Of a DNA stretch of 64,000 nt, positions 9,165 through 17,914 are shown piece by piece. The DNA is taken from assembly GCA_021798915.1 (NCBI GenBank), contig JAJZBM010000001.1, positions 62,001 through 126,000 of the forward strand, in the 5' to 3' direction. Position numbers and translations under genes: made by a program. Source of the stretch: Pseudomonadota bacterium. Lineage in GTDB: Bacteria > Pseudomonadota > Alphaproteobacteria > Acetobacterales > Acetobacteraceae. Within the stretch, counting starts at the first letter, position 1, and every line of letters starts with the position of its first letter. Under the pieces are notes generated by a model. That model was not told where the DNA came from. It saw nothing but the letters and a program-made list of their open reading frames with translations, and searched no databases.

Positions 9165-9184
9165 CGTATTTCGCTAAATCGTAA
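9145..9184 (+). repeat. 20-bp tandem duplication spanning the coaBC stop
   Basis: CGCATTTCGCTAAATCGTAA (9145-9164) is followed directly by CGTATTTCGCTAAATCGTAA (9165-9184), one mismatch. The first copy contains the coaBC stop; the second lies at the start of the IS-remnant gap. Confidence 0.9.
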
Positions 9185-9232
9185 CCGTCGGAGATGCCAG
9201 GGGGTCTTCGCCGAAGGTGACGACGGCGCCGG

Positions 9233-9418
9233 TTGGAAGTGCTCATCGAACCGCACTCCCCGGTCGCCGGGAAAAGCCGCGAACCCTACCGGCTGAGCGT
9301 CCTCAAAGGCCAGTTCGGCCATACGAAGATGCGGTATCGCGGGGTGTTCAAGAACGAGCGGCACCTCCCCAGCCGGTTTGCGCTGGTGAACCCGCACCTG
9401 GCGCGGCGTGTGATCCGA
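9233..9418 (+). pseudogene. IS5-family transposase remnant with internal deletion
   Basis: One open stretch joins an N-terminal piece (E-V-L-I-E-P-H-S-P-V-A-G-K) to a C-terminal piece (GQFGHTKMRYRGVFKNE, then RFALVNPHLARR). These are the segments normally found near codons 40-55 and in the last 50 codons of IS5-type transposases; the catalytic middle is gone. This remnant occupies the gap 9165-9484 behind coaBC. I could not identify clear terminal inverted repeats for this copy, and nothing else is recognisable in the gap. Confidence 0.7.
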
Positions 9419-9484
9419 CCGGCCGCTCGAGGTTCGGGGGGCGGCGTGAGCCGCATCCTTACCGCGACTGCGCCGAGCCCCCGC

Positions 9485-10687
9485 TTATGTGCTCTCTTTC
9501 GTGGTCAAGGCACATGTGTGCTCGGCGATCATCGCTTCCTCGTCGGTCGGGATCACCCAGAGGGCAAGCCGGCTCGCTTGCGTGCTGATTTGCCGGGCGC
9601 CGGTGGTCGGGCGAGCGTTTTCGGCGGGGTCGAGCACGGCGCCGAGCCAGGCGAGGCGGGCGGCGATGGCGGCGCGGATGTCGGGCGCGTGCTCGCCGAT
9701 GCCGGCGGTGAAGACGACCCCATCGAGCCCGCCGAGCGAGGCGGCGAGCGCGCCGATTTCGCGCGCGGCACGGAACACGAAGAGATCCACCGCCTCACGC
9801 GCGCGGGGGTCGCGGCTTTCGAGCAAGGCCCGCATATCGGCGCTGATGCCCGAGACGCCGAGGAGGCCCGAGCGATGATAAAGCAGATCCTCGATCGCCG
9901 CGGCGTCGAGCCCGTAATGCTGCATGAGATAGAGCACGACCCCGGGGTCGAGGCTGCCGGTGCGGGTGCCCATCATCAGCCCGTCCAGCGCGGTGAAACC
10001 CATGGTGGTATCGACGCTGTGCCCGGCTGCCATCGCGCAGAGACTGGCGCCATTGCCGAGATGGGCAGCGATCACCTTGCCCCCCGCGAGCGCCGGCGCG
10101 CATTCGGCCAGCCGGCGGGCGATGAATTCATAGGAGAGCCCGTGAAACCCGTAGCGCCGCACGCCTTCCTCGGCGAACCGCCGGGGCAGCGCGAGCCGCC
10201 TCGCCACCGGGGCGATCCCGTGATGAAACGCGGTATCGAAGCAGGCGACCTGCGGCAGGCCCGGGCGGAGGGCGGCGATGGCGCGGATCGCGGCGAGATT
10301 ATGCGGCTGATGGAGCGGCGCGAGCGGCGTCAGCGCCGCCAGTTCCTCGACCAGCGCCGGGGTCACCAGGGCCGGGCCGAAATGCCGCTCACCGCCATGG
10401 ACGACACGATGGCCGACGGCGCGTAACGTGGCGCCGGCGAGCGCCCGCTCGATCGCGGTCAGCAGCGGCTCGAGCAGATCCTCATGGGTGTGGCTTTCGC
10501 CAACCGGCCAGTAGCGCTCGGCGCGGACATCGTGATCCGCGCCGAGCACCAGGAGATGCGGCGCCGCGCCGATGCCCTCGATCTCGCCATGGGCGACGGG
10601 CGCGAGCCGGGTTGCGTCGGCGAGATGGTAAAGCGCGCATTTGATGCTGGACGAGCCGGCATTGATGACCAGGATCGTATCGGTCAT
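9485..10687 (-). CDS. ackA: Acetate kinase
   Basis: Interconverts acetate + ATP and acetyl phosphate + ADP. The 400-residue protein starts M-T-D-T-I-L-V-I-N-A-G-S-S-S-I-K (acetate kinase signature 1) and has signature 2 (AVGHRVVHGGERH), FDTAFHH, YGFHGLSYEFIARR, AHLGNGASLCA and DTTMGFTALDGLMMGTRTG. All are family landmarks including the catalytic histidine and arginines. The ATG at 10687 overlaps the stop of a 25-codon leader frame (ATGA). No pta or phosphoketolase gene is next to it. An FNR-type palindrome lies about 130 bases upstream of the ackA start, so anaerobic or microaerobic control is plausible. Confidence 0.95.
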   Translation of the reverse strand: MTDTILVINAGSSSIKCALYHLADATRLAPVAHGEIEGIGAAPHLLVLGADHDVRAERYWPVGESHTHEDLLEPLLTAIERALAGATLRAVGHRVVHGGERHFGPALVTPALVEELAALTPLAPLHQPHNLAAIRAIAALRPGLPQVACFDTAFHHGIAPVARRLALPRRFAEEGVRRYGFHGLSYEFIARRLAECAPALAGGKVIAAHLGNGASLCAMAAGHSVDTTMGFTALDGLMMGTRTGSLDPGVVLYLMQHYGLDAAAIEDLLYHRSGLLGVSGISADMRALLESRDPRAREAVDLFVFRAAREIGALAASLGGLDGVVFTAGIGEHAPDIRAAIAARLAWLGAVLDPAENARPTTGARQISTQASRLALWVIPTDEEAMIAEHTCALTTKEST

Positions 10688-10761
10688 CGTGCCCGCTCCG
10701 CGCCGCCGACCGGGCGCGCATCACGGGGTGGCGCCTTTCCGTTCGGCCGTGTTTCCCTCAT
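10684..10761 (-). CDS. Possible 25-residue leader peptide ahead of ackA
   Basis: A frame starting ATG at 10761 has an excellent ribosome site (GGGGAGGAGCGATC directly upstream) and ends with a TGA overlapping the ackA ATG (ATGA). The peptide (M-R-E-T-R-P-N-G-K...) is basic and matches no family I know. ackA itself has only a weak site, so translation of this frame could couple to ackA. It might also be the remnant of a lost upstream gene. Confidence 0.45.
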   Translation of the reverse strand: MRETRPNGKAPPRDARPVGGAERAR

Positions 10762-10818
10762 GATCGCTCCTCCCCGCTGGCACGATATAATTTCTGCTCG
10801 CCATGATGGACGGGCGCG

Positions 10819-10832
10819 TTGAGATAGATCAA
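10819..10832. promoter_or_regulatory. FNR/FixK-type box upstream of ackA
   Basis: TTGAGATAGATCAA fits TTGA-N6-TCAA, one mismatch from the TTGAT-N4-ATCAA consensus. On the minus strand an AT-rich -10-like AATTAT lies at 10792-10787. That would put the box about 45 bases upstream of the expected start site, a usual activating position for CRP/FNR-family regulators. Confidence 0.6.
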
Positions 10833-10929
10833 ACCCCGCGCGCCCGCCCCCTCGCCCGAAACGCGCCGGGCTTGGCAGACCCCGGATTTCTCTGCTGTAT
10901 GCGGCGCATGACGCGGAAATTTGATCATC

Positions 10930-11790
10930 ATGGCTGAGCCGGACCGGTCGACACTCGGGATTCTCGCCGGTGGCGGGCCACTCCCCGGCCGGGTCGCGGC
11001 GGCGGCGGTGGCGGCCGGGCGGGCGGTGTTCGTGATCGGCTTCGCGGGCTTCGCCGAGCCCGCGGTGCTGGCGCCGTTTCCGCATATCTATGTCCGGCTC
11101 GGCGCCGCCGGGCAGATTCTGGCGCAGCTTCGCGCGAAGGGCTGCCGCGATATCGTTCTGGTCGGGCCGGTGCGCCGCCCGTCGCTGCTCGCGCTCCGCC
11201 CCGATGCCGAGGGGACGCGGATCCTGGCGCGCATCGGCCGCGCCGCCTTCAGTGGCGATGACGGGCTGCTCGCCGCCATCGTGCGGGTGTTCGGCGAAGA
11301 GGGGTTTCGTGTCCTCGGCGCCCATGAAATCCTCGCCGAACTGGTCGAGGCGCCGGGTCTGCTCGGCGCCCGCGCGCCTGACGCCGCGGCGATGCGCGAT
11401 GTCGCGCGCGGGGTCGCGGTGGTGCGCGCGCTCGGCGGCGTCGATGTCGGGCAGGCTTGCGTCGTGCAGCAGGGCATCGTGCTCGCCGTGGAAGCGATCG
11501 AGGGGACGGATGCGATGCTCGCGCGGACGCGCGCCCTGGCGCGGCCGGGGCCGGGCGGGGTGCTGGTCAAGCTGGTCAAACCGGGGCAAGATCGTCGCGC
11601 CGATTTGCCCACCATCGGGCCGGAAACCGTGCGCCACGCCGCCGAAGCGGGTCTCCGTGGCATTGCCTTCGAGGCGCATGGCACCATGATCACCGCGCGG
11701 GCGGCGATGATCGCGGCGGCCGATGCGGCGGGTCTCTTTCTGCTCAGCCTCGACCCCGAGGCGGCCCAGGGCGCGCTGTCGACTGAGTGA
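10930..11790 (+). CDS. lpxI: UDP-2,3-diacylglucosamine pyrophosphatase LpxI
   Basis: Hydrolyses UDP-2,3-diacylglucosamine to lipid X in lipid A synthesis, the LpxH replacement found in alphaproteobacteria. The 286 residues show the N-terminal domain (LGILAGGGPLPGRVA, IGFAGFAEP), the central DIVLVGPVRRPS and the DUF1009 catalytic domain (LVKLVKPGQDRRADLPTIGPETV, FEAHGTMI). The ATG at 10930 is preferred over TTG 10921. Usually lpxI sits in the fabZ-lpxA-lpxI-lpxB operon; here it stands apart from those genes, divergent from ackA. Confidence 0.93.
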   Translation: MAEPDRSTLGILAGGGPLPGRVAAAAVAAGRAVFVIGFAGFAEPAVLAPFPHIYVRLGAAGQILAQLRAKGCRDIVLVGPVRRPSLLALRPDAEGTRILARIGRAAFSGDDGLLAAIVRVFGEEGFRVLGAHEILAELVEAPGLLGARAPDAAAMRDVARGVAVVRALGGVDVGQACVVQQGIVLAVEAIEGTDAMLARTRALARPGPGGVLVKLVKPGQDRRADLPTIGPETVRHAAEAGLRGIAFEAHGTMITARAAMIAAADAAGLFLLSLDPEAAQGALSTE

Positions 11791-11815
11791 TTTCGTTGCA
11801 CGAAAAGGAGCCATC

Positions 11816-12217
11816 ATGACCTCATCCACCGCGCGCTACCTGCACACCATGCTGCGGGTGAAAAATCTCGACAAAAGCGTCGATTTCTACACCCGTCTGA
11901 TGGGTATGACGGAATTGCGCCGCCGCGAGGTGCCGGAGGGCAAATACACCCTGGTTTTCATCGGCTACGGCGACGAGGCGAGCCATACCGTGCTCGAACT
12001 GACCTATAACTGGGGCAAGGATGATGGCTATGATCTCGGCACCGGCTTCGGCCATCTCGCGGTCGGTGTCGCCGATGTCGCCGCGACCTGCGCCGCGTTG
12101 CGCGCCGCCGGGGTGAAGATCACGCGCGAGCCGGGGCCGGTGAAATTCGGCACCACCATCATCGCCTTCATCGAGGATCCGGACGGCTACAAGATCGAGC
12201 TGATCCAGGGACGCTAG
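11816..12217 (+). CDS. gloA: Lactoylglutathione lyase (glyoxalase I)
   Basis: Converts the methylglyoxal-glutathione hemithioacetal to S-lactoylglutathione. It has 133 residues, close to the E. coli enzyme, with two VOC beta-alpha-beta-beta-beta modules. The four metal ligands are in register: H10 (LHTMLRV), E61 (VLELTYNW), H80 (GFGHLAVGV) and E128 (KIELIQ). AAAAGGAG lies five bases before the ATG at 11816. It follows lpxI after 25 bases and may be read through from it. Confidence 0.95.
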   Translation: MTSSTARYLHTMLRVKNLDKSVDFYTRLMGMTELRRREVPEGKYTLVFIGYGDEASHTVLELTYNWGKDDGYDLGTGFGHLAVGVADVAATCAALRAAGVKITREPGPVKFGTTIIAFIEDPDGYKIELIQGR

Positions 12218-12261
12218 AGAATCGACGACATTCATCGCGGCGGCGGGCGCGGGGGCGGGGG

Positions 12262-12897
12262 ATGGCGGCGGTTCTGACGATCGCGCAACAGAAGGGCGGC
12301 GCCGGCAAAACCATGCTCGCCGCCCATCTCGGCGTCGCCTTCGCCGCCAGCCGGCGTGTCGCCCTGCTCGATATCGACCCGCAAAAGAGCCTCGCCCGCT
12401 GGTTTGCGCTACGCGCCGCGAGGCCGGCGGGCAAGACCCTGGCGCCGCTCGGCTTCTCCGACGTCTCCGGCTGGCGGCTCGGCGCCGAACTTGACCGCCT
12501 GGCGCGCGATCACGACCTGATCATCATCGACAGCGCACCGACGATCGCAACCGATGCTCGCATCGCCCTCCGCGCCGCCGCTCTCGTCCTGGTGCCGATC
12601 CAGCCGAGCCCACCCGATCTCTGGGCGGCGGAGGGGACGCTGGCGCTCGCCGCGAGCGAACGCCGCACGGCGCATCTGGTGTTCAACCGCGCCAGCGCCG
12701 CCTCGCGCCTGCGCCAGACGATGGCCGCCGAGATCGCCGGGCGCGGCATTCCGCTGCTGGCCAATGCCCTCGGCAACCGCGCCGGCTTCGCCAATGCCTT
12801 CGCCCAAGGCCTCGGCGTCGGCGAGGCGGCGCCACACTCCCTCGCCGGGGCCGAACTCGCAGCACTGGCGGCCGAAATCGCCGGTTTGTTCGCGTGA
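12262..12897 (+). CDS. ParA/MinD-family ATPase (orphan)
   Basis: Small P-loop ATPase of the ParA class, 211 residues. The deviant Walker A motif is K11-G-G-A-G-K-T17, followed by [13 protein letters not shown] (Walker A') and [10 protein letters not shown] (Walker B). The short N-terminus without a DNA-binding domain resembles the stand-alone ParA-like partition ATPases of many alphaproteobacteria. No parB or centromere-like repeats accompany it. Its stop overlaps the glpK GTG start, implying cotranscription with a metabolic gene. What it positions or regulates cannot be told. Confidence 0.85.
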   Translation: MAAVLTIAQQKGGAGKTMLAAHLGVAFAASRRVALLDIDPQKSLARWFALRAARPAGKTLAPLGFSDVSGWRLGAELDRLARDHDLIIIDSAPTIATDARIALRAAALVLVPIQPSPPDLWAAEGTLALAASERRTAHLVFNRASAASRLRQTMAAEIAGRGIPLLANALGNRAGFANAFAQGLGVGEAAPHSLAGAELAALAAEIAGLFA

Positions 12898-14432
12898 CCG
12901 CGCCCGCCGCGAAAGCCTATATCGGCGCGATCGATCAGGGCACCACCAGCACCCGCTTCATCATTTTCGACCGCGCGGCGCGGGTCGTCGCGCTCGATCA
13001 GCGCGAACACCGCCAGATCACCCCAGGCCCCGGGCTGGTCGAGCATGACGCCCTCGAAATCCTCGCCAATACCCGTGCGAGCATCGCGGCCGCGCTGACC
13101 AAGGCCGGGCTCGGCGCCGCCGATCTCGCCGCGATCGGCATCACCAATCAGCGCGAAACCACCCTGATCTGGGATCGCGCGACCGGCCAGCCGCTCGGCC
13201 CGGCGCTCGTCTGGCAGGATACCCGGGTCGCGCCGATGGTCGCGGAACTTGCCACCGAGGGCGGGCGCGACCGGTTTCGTGCCAAAACCGGCTTGCCGCT
13301 CGCGAGCTATTTCTCGGCGCTCAAGCTCCGCTGGCTGCTCGACCATATTCCCGGCGCCCGGGCGCGCGCCGAGGCGGGCGAGGTGCTGTTCGGCACCATC
13401 GATTCCTGGCTCGCCTGGAACCTGACCGGTGGAAACGCGGGTGGGCTTCACATCACCGACGTCACCAATGCCAGCCGCACCCAGCTCATGGCGCTGGCGC
13501 GCTGCGACTGGGACGACGAATTATTGGCCGCCTTCGCCATTCCGCGCCCCTGCCTGCCGCGCATCGTCTCATCGTCCGGGATGTTGGGCGAGATCACCGA
13601 TCCGCCGCTCTCTGGCGTGCCGCTGGCCGCCCTGCTCGGCGATCAGCAGGCGGCGCTGGTCGGCCAGGCCTGTTTCGCGCCCGGCGAGGCCAAGAACACC
13701 TATGGCACCGGCAGTTTTCTCCTGATGAACACCGGCGAGACGCCCATTCTCTCGCGCGCCGGGTTGATCACCACCCTCGCCTACCGCTTCGGCGACGCGC
13801 CGCCCTGTTACGCCCTCGAAGGCTCGATCGCCATCACCGGCGCGCTGGTGCAGTGGCTGCGCGATCAACTCGGCCTGATCGAAAGCGCGTCCGAGATCGA
13901 GGCGCTGGCGGCGACCGTGCCCGATAATGGCGGCGTCTACATCGTGCCGGCGTTTTCCGGCCTCTATGCCCCCTATTGGAACGAGGCGGCGCGGGGCCTG
14001 ATCATCGGGCTGACGCGCTTTGCCGGGCGCGGCCAGATCGCCCGCGCCGCCCTCGAAGCCACCGCCTATCAGATCCGTGACGTCGCGCGGGCGATGGCGG
14101 AAGACAGCGGGATCCCGCTCAGCGCGCTGAAATGTGACGGCGGCATGGCGGCGAATGATCTGCTCTTGCAATTCCAGGCCGATATCCTCGACATCCCGAC
14201 GCTGCGGCCGCGCTTCACCGAAACCACAGCACTCGGCGCCGCCTATGCCGCCGGGCTCGCGGTCGGGGTGTGGCGTGCGCCCGCGGAGATCGCCCACCAC
14301 TGGCATCTCGGCCGCGCCTTCGCACCGGCGATGGCGGCGAGCAGGCGCGACGCCCTCTGTCACGACTGGGCGCGCGCGGTCGCGCGGGCGCGCGACTGGG
14401 TCGAGCCGGACACCGAACCTCTGAGCGCTTGA
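12894..14432 (+). CDS. glpK: Glycerol kinase
   Basis: FGGY-family kinase making sn-glycerol 3-phosphate. The 512-residue protein shows the N-terminal phosphate loop ([17 protein letters not shown]), [46 protein letters not shown] and the C-terminal [18 protein letters not shown] signature. GTG start at 12894 overlaps the stop of the ParA-like gene. No glpF, glpD or glpR gene is adjacent. Its stop codon lies inside the FNR-type box that precedes cydD. Confidence 0.95.
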   Translation: MTAPAAKAYIGAIDQGTTSTRFIIFDRAARVVALDQREHRQITPGPGLVEHDALEILANTRASIAAALTKAGLGAADLAAIGITNQRETTLIWDRATGQPLGPALVWQDTRVAPMVAELATEGGRDRFRAKTGLPLASYFSALKLRWLLDHIPGARARAEAGEVLFGTIDSWLAWNLTGGNAGGLHITDVTNASRTQLMALARCDWDDELLAAFAIPRPCLPRIVSSSGMLGEITDPPLSGVPLAALLGDQQAALVGQACFAPGEAKNTYGTGSFLLMNTGETPILSRAGLITTLAYRFGDAPPCYALEGSIAITGALVQWLRDQLGLIESASEIEALAATVPDNGGVYIVPAFSGLYAPYWNEAARGLIIGLTRFAGRGQIARAALEATAYQIRDVARAMAEDSGIPLSALKCDGGMAANDLLLQFQADILDIPTLRPRFTETTALGAAYAAGLAVGVWRAPAEIAHHWHLGRAFAPAMAASRRDALCHDWARAVARARDWVEPDTEPLSA

Positions 14433-14442
14433 TCAGGATCAA
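14429..14442. promoter_or_regulatory. Perfect FNR/ANR-type box upstream of cydDC
   Basis: TTGATCAGGATCAA is an exact match to TTGAT-N4-ATCAA. A -10-like GATAGA at 14466-14471 would place the transcription start near 14477, putting the box centre at about -41.5, the standard activating position. It overlaps the glpK stop codon. Confidence 0.75.
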
Positions 14443-14523
14443 AGCCGAGACGTTCAAAACCTGTCGATAGAGCGCCATGCCACCTTGTCATTTTGGTCAC
14501 GCCGTCGCTATTTGCAGCGCAAC

Positions 14524-16191
14524 ATGAGCGAGAATAGCCCGCAGGAAGCTGCCTGGCTCAAGGCCGAGAGCCGGGCGGCGCGGCGCTTGGTCGCGCCTTT
14601 GATCGGCCTTGGTCTGGTCGGGGTCGCGCTTGGCATCGGCCAGGCCGCCGCTCTCGCCGCCCTCCTCGCCCATGCCCTGACCGGCCGGCCGGCCGCGGTC
14701 GCTCTCCCGCTCGCCGGGTTCGCCCTCCTGGCCGTGCTCCGCGCCGGCAACGCCTATTGCGGCGAGGTCGCGGCGAGCCGGGCCGGCATCGCCGGGCGGC
14801 GCCGGCTCCGCGCCGAGGTGATGGCCCGCTTGCTCGCCGCCGGCCCGGCGCTGCTCCGCCATCGCCATTCCGGCGAACTCGCCACCGCGGCGATCGACCG
14901 CATCGAGGGGCTGGACGGATTCTATGGCCGCTGGCTGCCGGCCGCCGGCCTTGCCGTGCTCGGCCCGGGGCTGGTGCTGGTGGTCGCGGCAGGGATCGAT
15001 CTGCGGGCCGCGCTGGCGCTGCTGCTGGCGGGGCTTCTGGTGCCGATCGGCATGGCGTTCGCCGGGATCGGCGCCGCCCGCGCCGCGCGGCGGCAGTTTC
15101 TCGCCATGGCGCGGCTGCAAGCGCGGTTTCTCGACCGGGTGCGCGGCATCGCAACGATCGTGCTCTATGGCGCTGCCGAGGACGAGGCCATGCGCCTCGC
15201 CGCCGCCGCTGATGACTTGCGCCGGCGCACCCTGCGGGTGCTGCGGGTCGCGTTTCTCTCCTCGACCACGCTCGATCTCGCGATGGTCGCGGCATTGGTC
15301 GGGTTCGCGCTCCGCCTCTGGAACGCGCCTTCGCCGCTCGCCGCGCTGTTTCTGCTGCTCCTGGTGCCGGAATTCTTCGCCCCGCTCCGCGCTTTCGCCG
15401 CCGCCTATCAGGACCGCATGCAGGCGCATGCCAGTGCCGCCTTGCTCGCGACCCTGCCGCCCTTGCCGGCGCCGAGCCCGGCGGCGACGATCCGCCATGT
15501 GGCGGCGAGCGGGGTGAGCGTCGCATTCACCGGGGTCTCCTTCACCTGGGATCCGGCGCGCGGCCCGGCGCTCGACGATGTCAGTTTCCGGGTCAGCGCC
15601 GGCGAGAGTCTGGTGCTGGTCGGGCCGTCGGGGGCGGGAAAATCGACCATTCTCGAAATCCTGCTCGGCTTCATCCGTCCCGATCAGGGCCGGGTCACGC
15701 TGAACGGTGCCGATATCGCCACCATCGTGCCCGCCGCCCTCGCCGAGCTTACCGCCTGGATCGGCCAGAAGCCGATGATTTTCGCGGGAAGCTTGGCCGA
15801 GAATATCCGCTTCGCCCGCCCGGCGGCGAGCGACGAGGCGGTGCGTGAGGCGGCCCGCCTCGCCCGCGTCGATGCCTTCGCGGCCAACCTGCCGGAGGGG
15901 CTCGAAACCCGGATCGGCGAGGGCGGGTTCGGTCTCTCCGGCGGCGAGGCGCAGCGCATCGCGATCGCTCGCGCCTATCTCAAGAACGCGCCCCTCCTTT
16001 TACTCGACGAGCCGACCGCGCATCTCGACCCGGCGACCGAGGCCGAGGTGATCGCGAGCCTGCGCCGGCTCGCGCTCGGGCGGACGGTGATCCTCGCGAG
16101 CCACTCCGCCGCGGCGCGCGAATTCGGCGGCCGCCGTGTCGATCTCCGCGCGGGACGGGTGGTCGCGCTGGCCGCCCGAGGCGCGGCATGA
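14524..16191 (+). CDS. cydD: Thiol reductant ABC exporter subunit CydD
   Basis: One half of the CydDC ABC exporter of glutathione/cysteine to the periplasm, needed for assembly of cytochrome bd oxidase. The 555-residue protein has six hydrophobic helices in the first 310 residues, then an ATPase domain with GPSGAGKSTILEILLG (Walker A), LSGGEAQRIAIARA (signature), LLLLDEPTAHLD (Walker B) and the H-loop in ILASHS. I take the ATG at 14524 because it gives the normal N-terminus; a TTG at 14485 is possible. It overlaps cydC by four bases. No cydAB genes are in the window. Confidence 0.92.
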   Translation: MSENSPQEAAWLKAESRAARRLVAPLIGLGLVGVALGIGQAAALAALLAHALTGRPAAVALPLAGFALLAVLRAGNAYCGEVAASRAGIAGRRRLRAEVMARLLAAGPALLRHRHSGELATAAIDRIEGLDGFYGRWLPAAGLAVLGPGLVLVVAAGIDLRAALALLLAGLLVPIGMAFAGIGAARAARRQFLAMARLQARFLDRVRGIATIVLYGAAEDEAMRLAAAADDLRRRTLRVLRVAFLSSTTLDLAMVAALVGFALRLWNAPSPLAALFLLLLVPEFFAPLRAFAAAYQDRMQAHASAALLATLPPLPAPSPAATIRHVAASGVSVAFTGVSFTWDPARGPALDDVSFRVSAGESLVLVGPSGAGKSTILEILLGFIRPDQGRVTLNGADIATIVPAALAELTAWIGQKPMIFAGSLAENIRFARPAASDEAVREAARLARVDAFAANLPEGLETRIGEGGFGLSGGEAQRIAIARAYLKNAPLLLLDEPTAHLDPATEAEVIASLRRLALGRTVILASHSAAAREFGGRRVDLRAGRVVALAARGAA

Positions 16192-17858
16192 GGGCAGCGA
16201 TCCGGCCGGTGTTGCGCATCCTCGCGCTCTGGCGGCGGCGCTGGCCGATGCTCGCGCTCGGCGGCCTCATCGCCCTCGCTTCCGCCGCCGCCGGGATCGC
16301 GCTGATGGCCGGTGCCGGCGGCCGCCTCGCCGGTGCTCTGATCGGCGCCGCGGGGATGGCCGGCGGCTTGCGCGCCCTCGGCGGCGGCCGTGTCGTTCTC
16401 CGCTATCTCGAACGTCTGGTCAGCCATGACGCGATGTTCCGGGCCCTTGGCGATCTGCGCGTCTGGTTCTTCCGTGGCCTTGCGCGCGGCACCGCCGGTG
16501 GCCTCGGCTTTCGCCGCGCCGGCGACGTGCTCGCCCGTCTGGTCAACGATATCGAGGCGCTGGATGGGCTCTACCTCCGTTTTCTGATCCCGCTCGCGAC
16601 GATTCTGGTGCTGCTGCCGGCGCTCGTCATCGTCGCCGCGCGCCAGAGCGGGTTGCTCGCGGCGGCGCTCGCGGCGCTGTTCCTGCTCGCCGCCATCATT
16701 CTCCCCTGGCGCGCGGCGCGCGGCACCTTGGCGGCCGGCGCGCGGCTCAGCCAGGCCATGGCGGGTCTGCGTGTCGCCGTTCTCGATGCGGTGAGCGGCC
16801 TTCGCGAGGTACGGGCCTTCGGCGCCGAGGGCCGGATGCTGACCCTGGTGCAGGCGCGCAGCAGCGCGCTGTTCGCGGCCCAGCATGACGAGGCGCGCGG
16901 CGTCGCCCGCGCCGGGGCGGCGGCCATGCTCGCCGGACAGGCGGCGGTGTTCGCGGTTTTGCTGATGGTGGCGCTGATACCGGCCGGGACGGTGGGGGGG
17001 ACAAAGGCGGGCGGGGTGGCGATCGCGACCCTGGTGTTCCTGACCCTCGCCGCGTTCGAGGCGATCGCCGTTTTGCCGCGCGCCGGCGCCTTCGCCGGCA
17101 GGATCGCCGCCGCCGCCGGGCGGGTCTTGGATGTCGCCGAGGAGACCATGGCGACGCCAGAGCCGCCGCCGCCGCGTAAGCCCGTGCATGGTCACGCGCT
17201 CCGCTTCGAGGCGGTCTCCTTCCGCTGGCGGGCCGACCGGCCGCCGGTGTTCGACGGTTTGAGCCTGGAACTCCCGGAGGGCGCTCATGCCGCGCTGCTC
17301 GGCCCGTCGGGTGCCGGGAAATCGACCCTCGCGGCACTCGCGCTCAAGGTCGCGCGGCCGGAAAGCGGGCGCGTGCTGCTTGGTGACGCGGATTATGCGA
17401 GCTTGCCCGCCGCCGAGATTCGGCGCCGGATCGCCTGGCTCGGTCAGACGACGCATCTGTTCGACGATACCATCCGCGCCAATCTCCTGCTCGCGCGCCC
17501 CGACGCCGACGAGGCGGCGCTATGGGCGGCGCTGGCCGCCGCGCGCATCGCCAATATCGTCGCGGCTCTGCCCGAGGGGCTCGATACCTGGATCGGCGAG
17601 GGCGGGGCGCGGTTTTCCGGTGGCCAGGGGCGGCGCCTCGCCCTCGCCCGGGCGCTGCTCTCCAAAGCGCCGATCCTGATCCTCGACGAACCCTGTGCCG
17701 GACTCGATGCCGCAACCGAGCGGGAGTTTCTCGCCACCCTCAACGAGGCGGCGGCGGGGCGGAGCGTGCTCCTCATCACCCATCGCTTGACCGGCGTCGA
17801 GCGGCTCGATCGCATCTGGCGGCTGGCCGGCGGCAAGGCGATCGCGGCGGCGGGGTGA
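16188..17858 (+). CDS. cydC: Thiol reductant ABC exporter subunit CydC
   Basis: Second half of the heterodimeric CydDC exporter. The 556-residue protein has the same architecture: six membrane segments, then GPSGAGKSTLAALAL, FSGGQGRRLALARALL, LILDEPCAGLD and the H-loop in LITHRL. The membrane part has the CydC-like RYLERLVSHDAMFRALGDLRVWFF stretch. ATG overlaps the cydD stop (ATGA), so the subunits are translationally coupled. It should share the upstream FNR-type control. Confidence 0.92.
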   Translation: MRAAIRPVLRILALWRRRWPMLALGGLIALASAAAGIALMAGAGGRLAGALIGAAGMAGGLRALGGGRVVLRYLERLVSHDAMFRALGDLRVWFFRGLARGTAGGLGFRRAGDVLARLVNDIEALDGLYLRFLIPLATILVLLPALVIVAARQSGLLAAALAALFLLAAIILPWRAARGTLAAGARLSQAMAGLRVAVLDAVSGLREVRAFGAEGRMLTLVQARSSALFAAQHDEARGVARAGAAAMLAGQAAVFAVLLMVALIPAGTVGGTKAGGVAIATLVFLTLAAFEAIAVLPRAGAFAGRIAAAAGRVLDVAEETMATPEPPPPRKPVHGHALRFEAVSFRWRADRPPVFDGLSLELPEGAHAALLGPSGAGKSTLAALALKVARPESGRVLLGDADYASLPAAEIRRRIAWLGQTTHLFDDTIRANLLLARPDADEAALWAALAAARIANIVAALPEGLDTWIGEGGARFSGGQGRRLALARALLSKAPILILDEPCAGLDAATEREFLATLNEAAAGRSVLLITHRLTGVERLDRIWRLAGGKAIAAAG

Positions 17859-17914
17859 AGGTTTTAATCTCGGTATTAAGCCATTTTTGACCGCTCGCCG
17901 CTACCGTCGGCGGC

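Noticed and set aside
17875-17912. Sigma-28-type flagellar promoter ahead of the MCP unit (TTAAGCC ... GCCGCTAC)
   Set aside because: The right half matches six of eight positions but the left half only half; too weak to call by eye.
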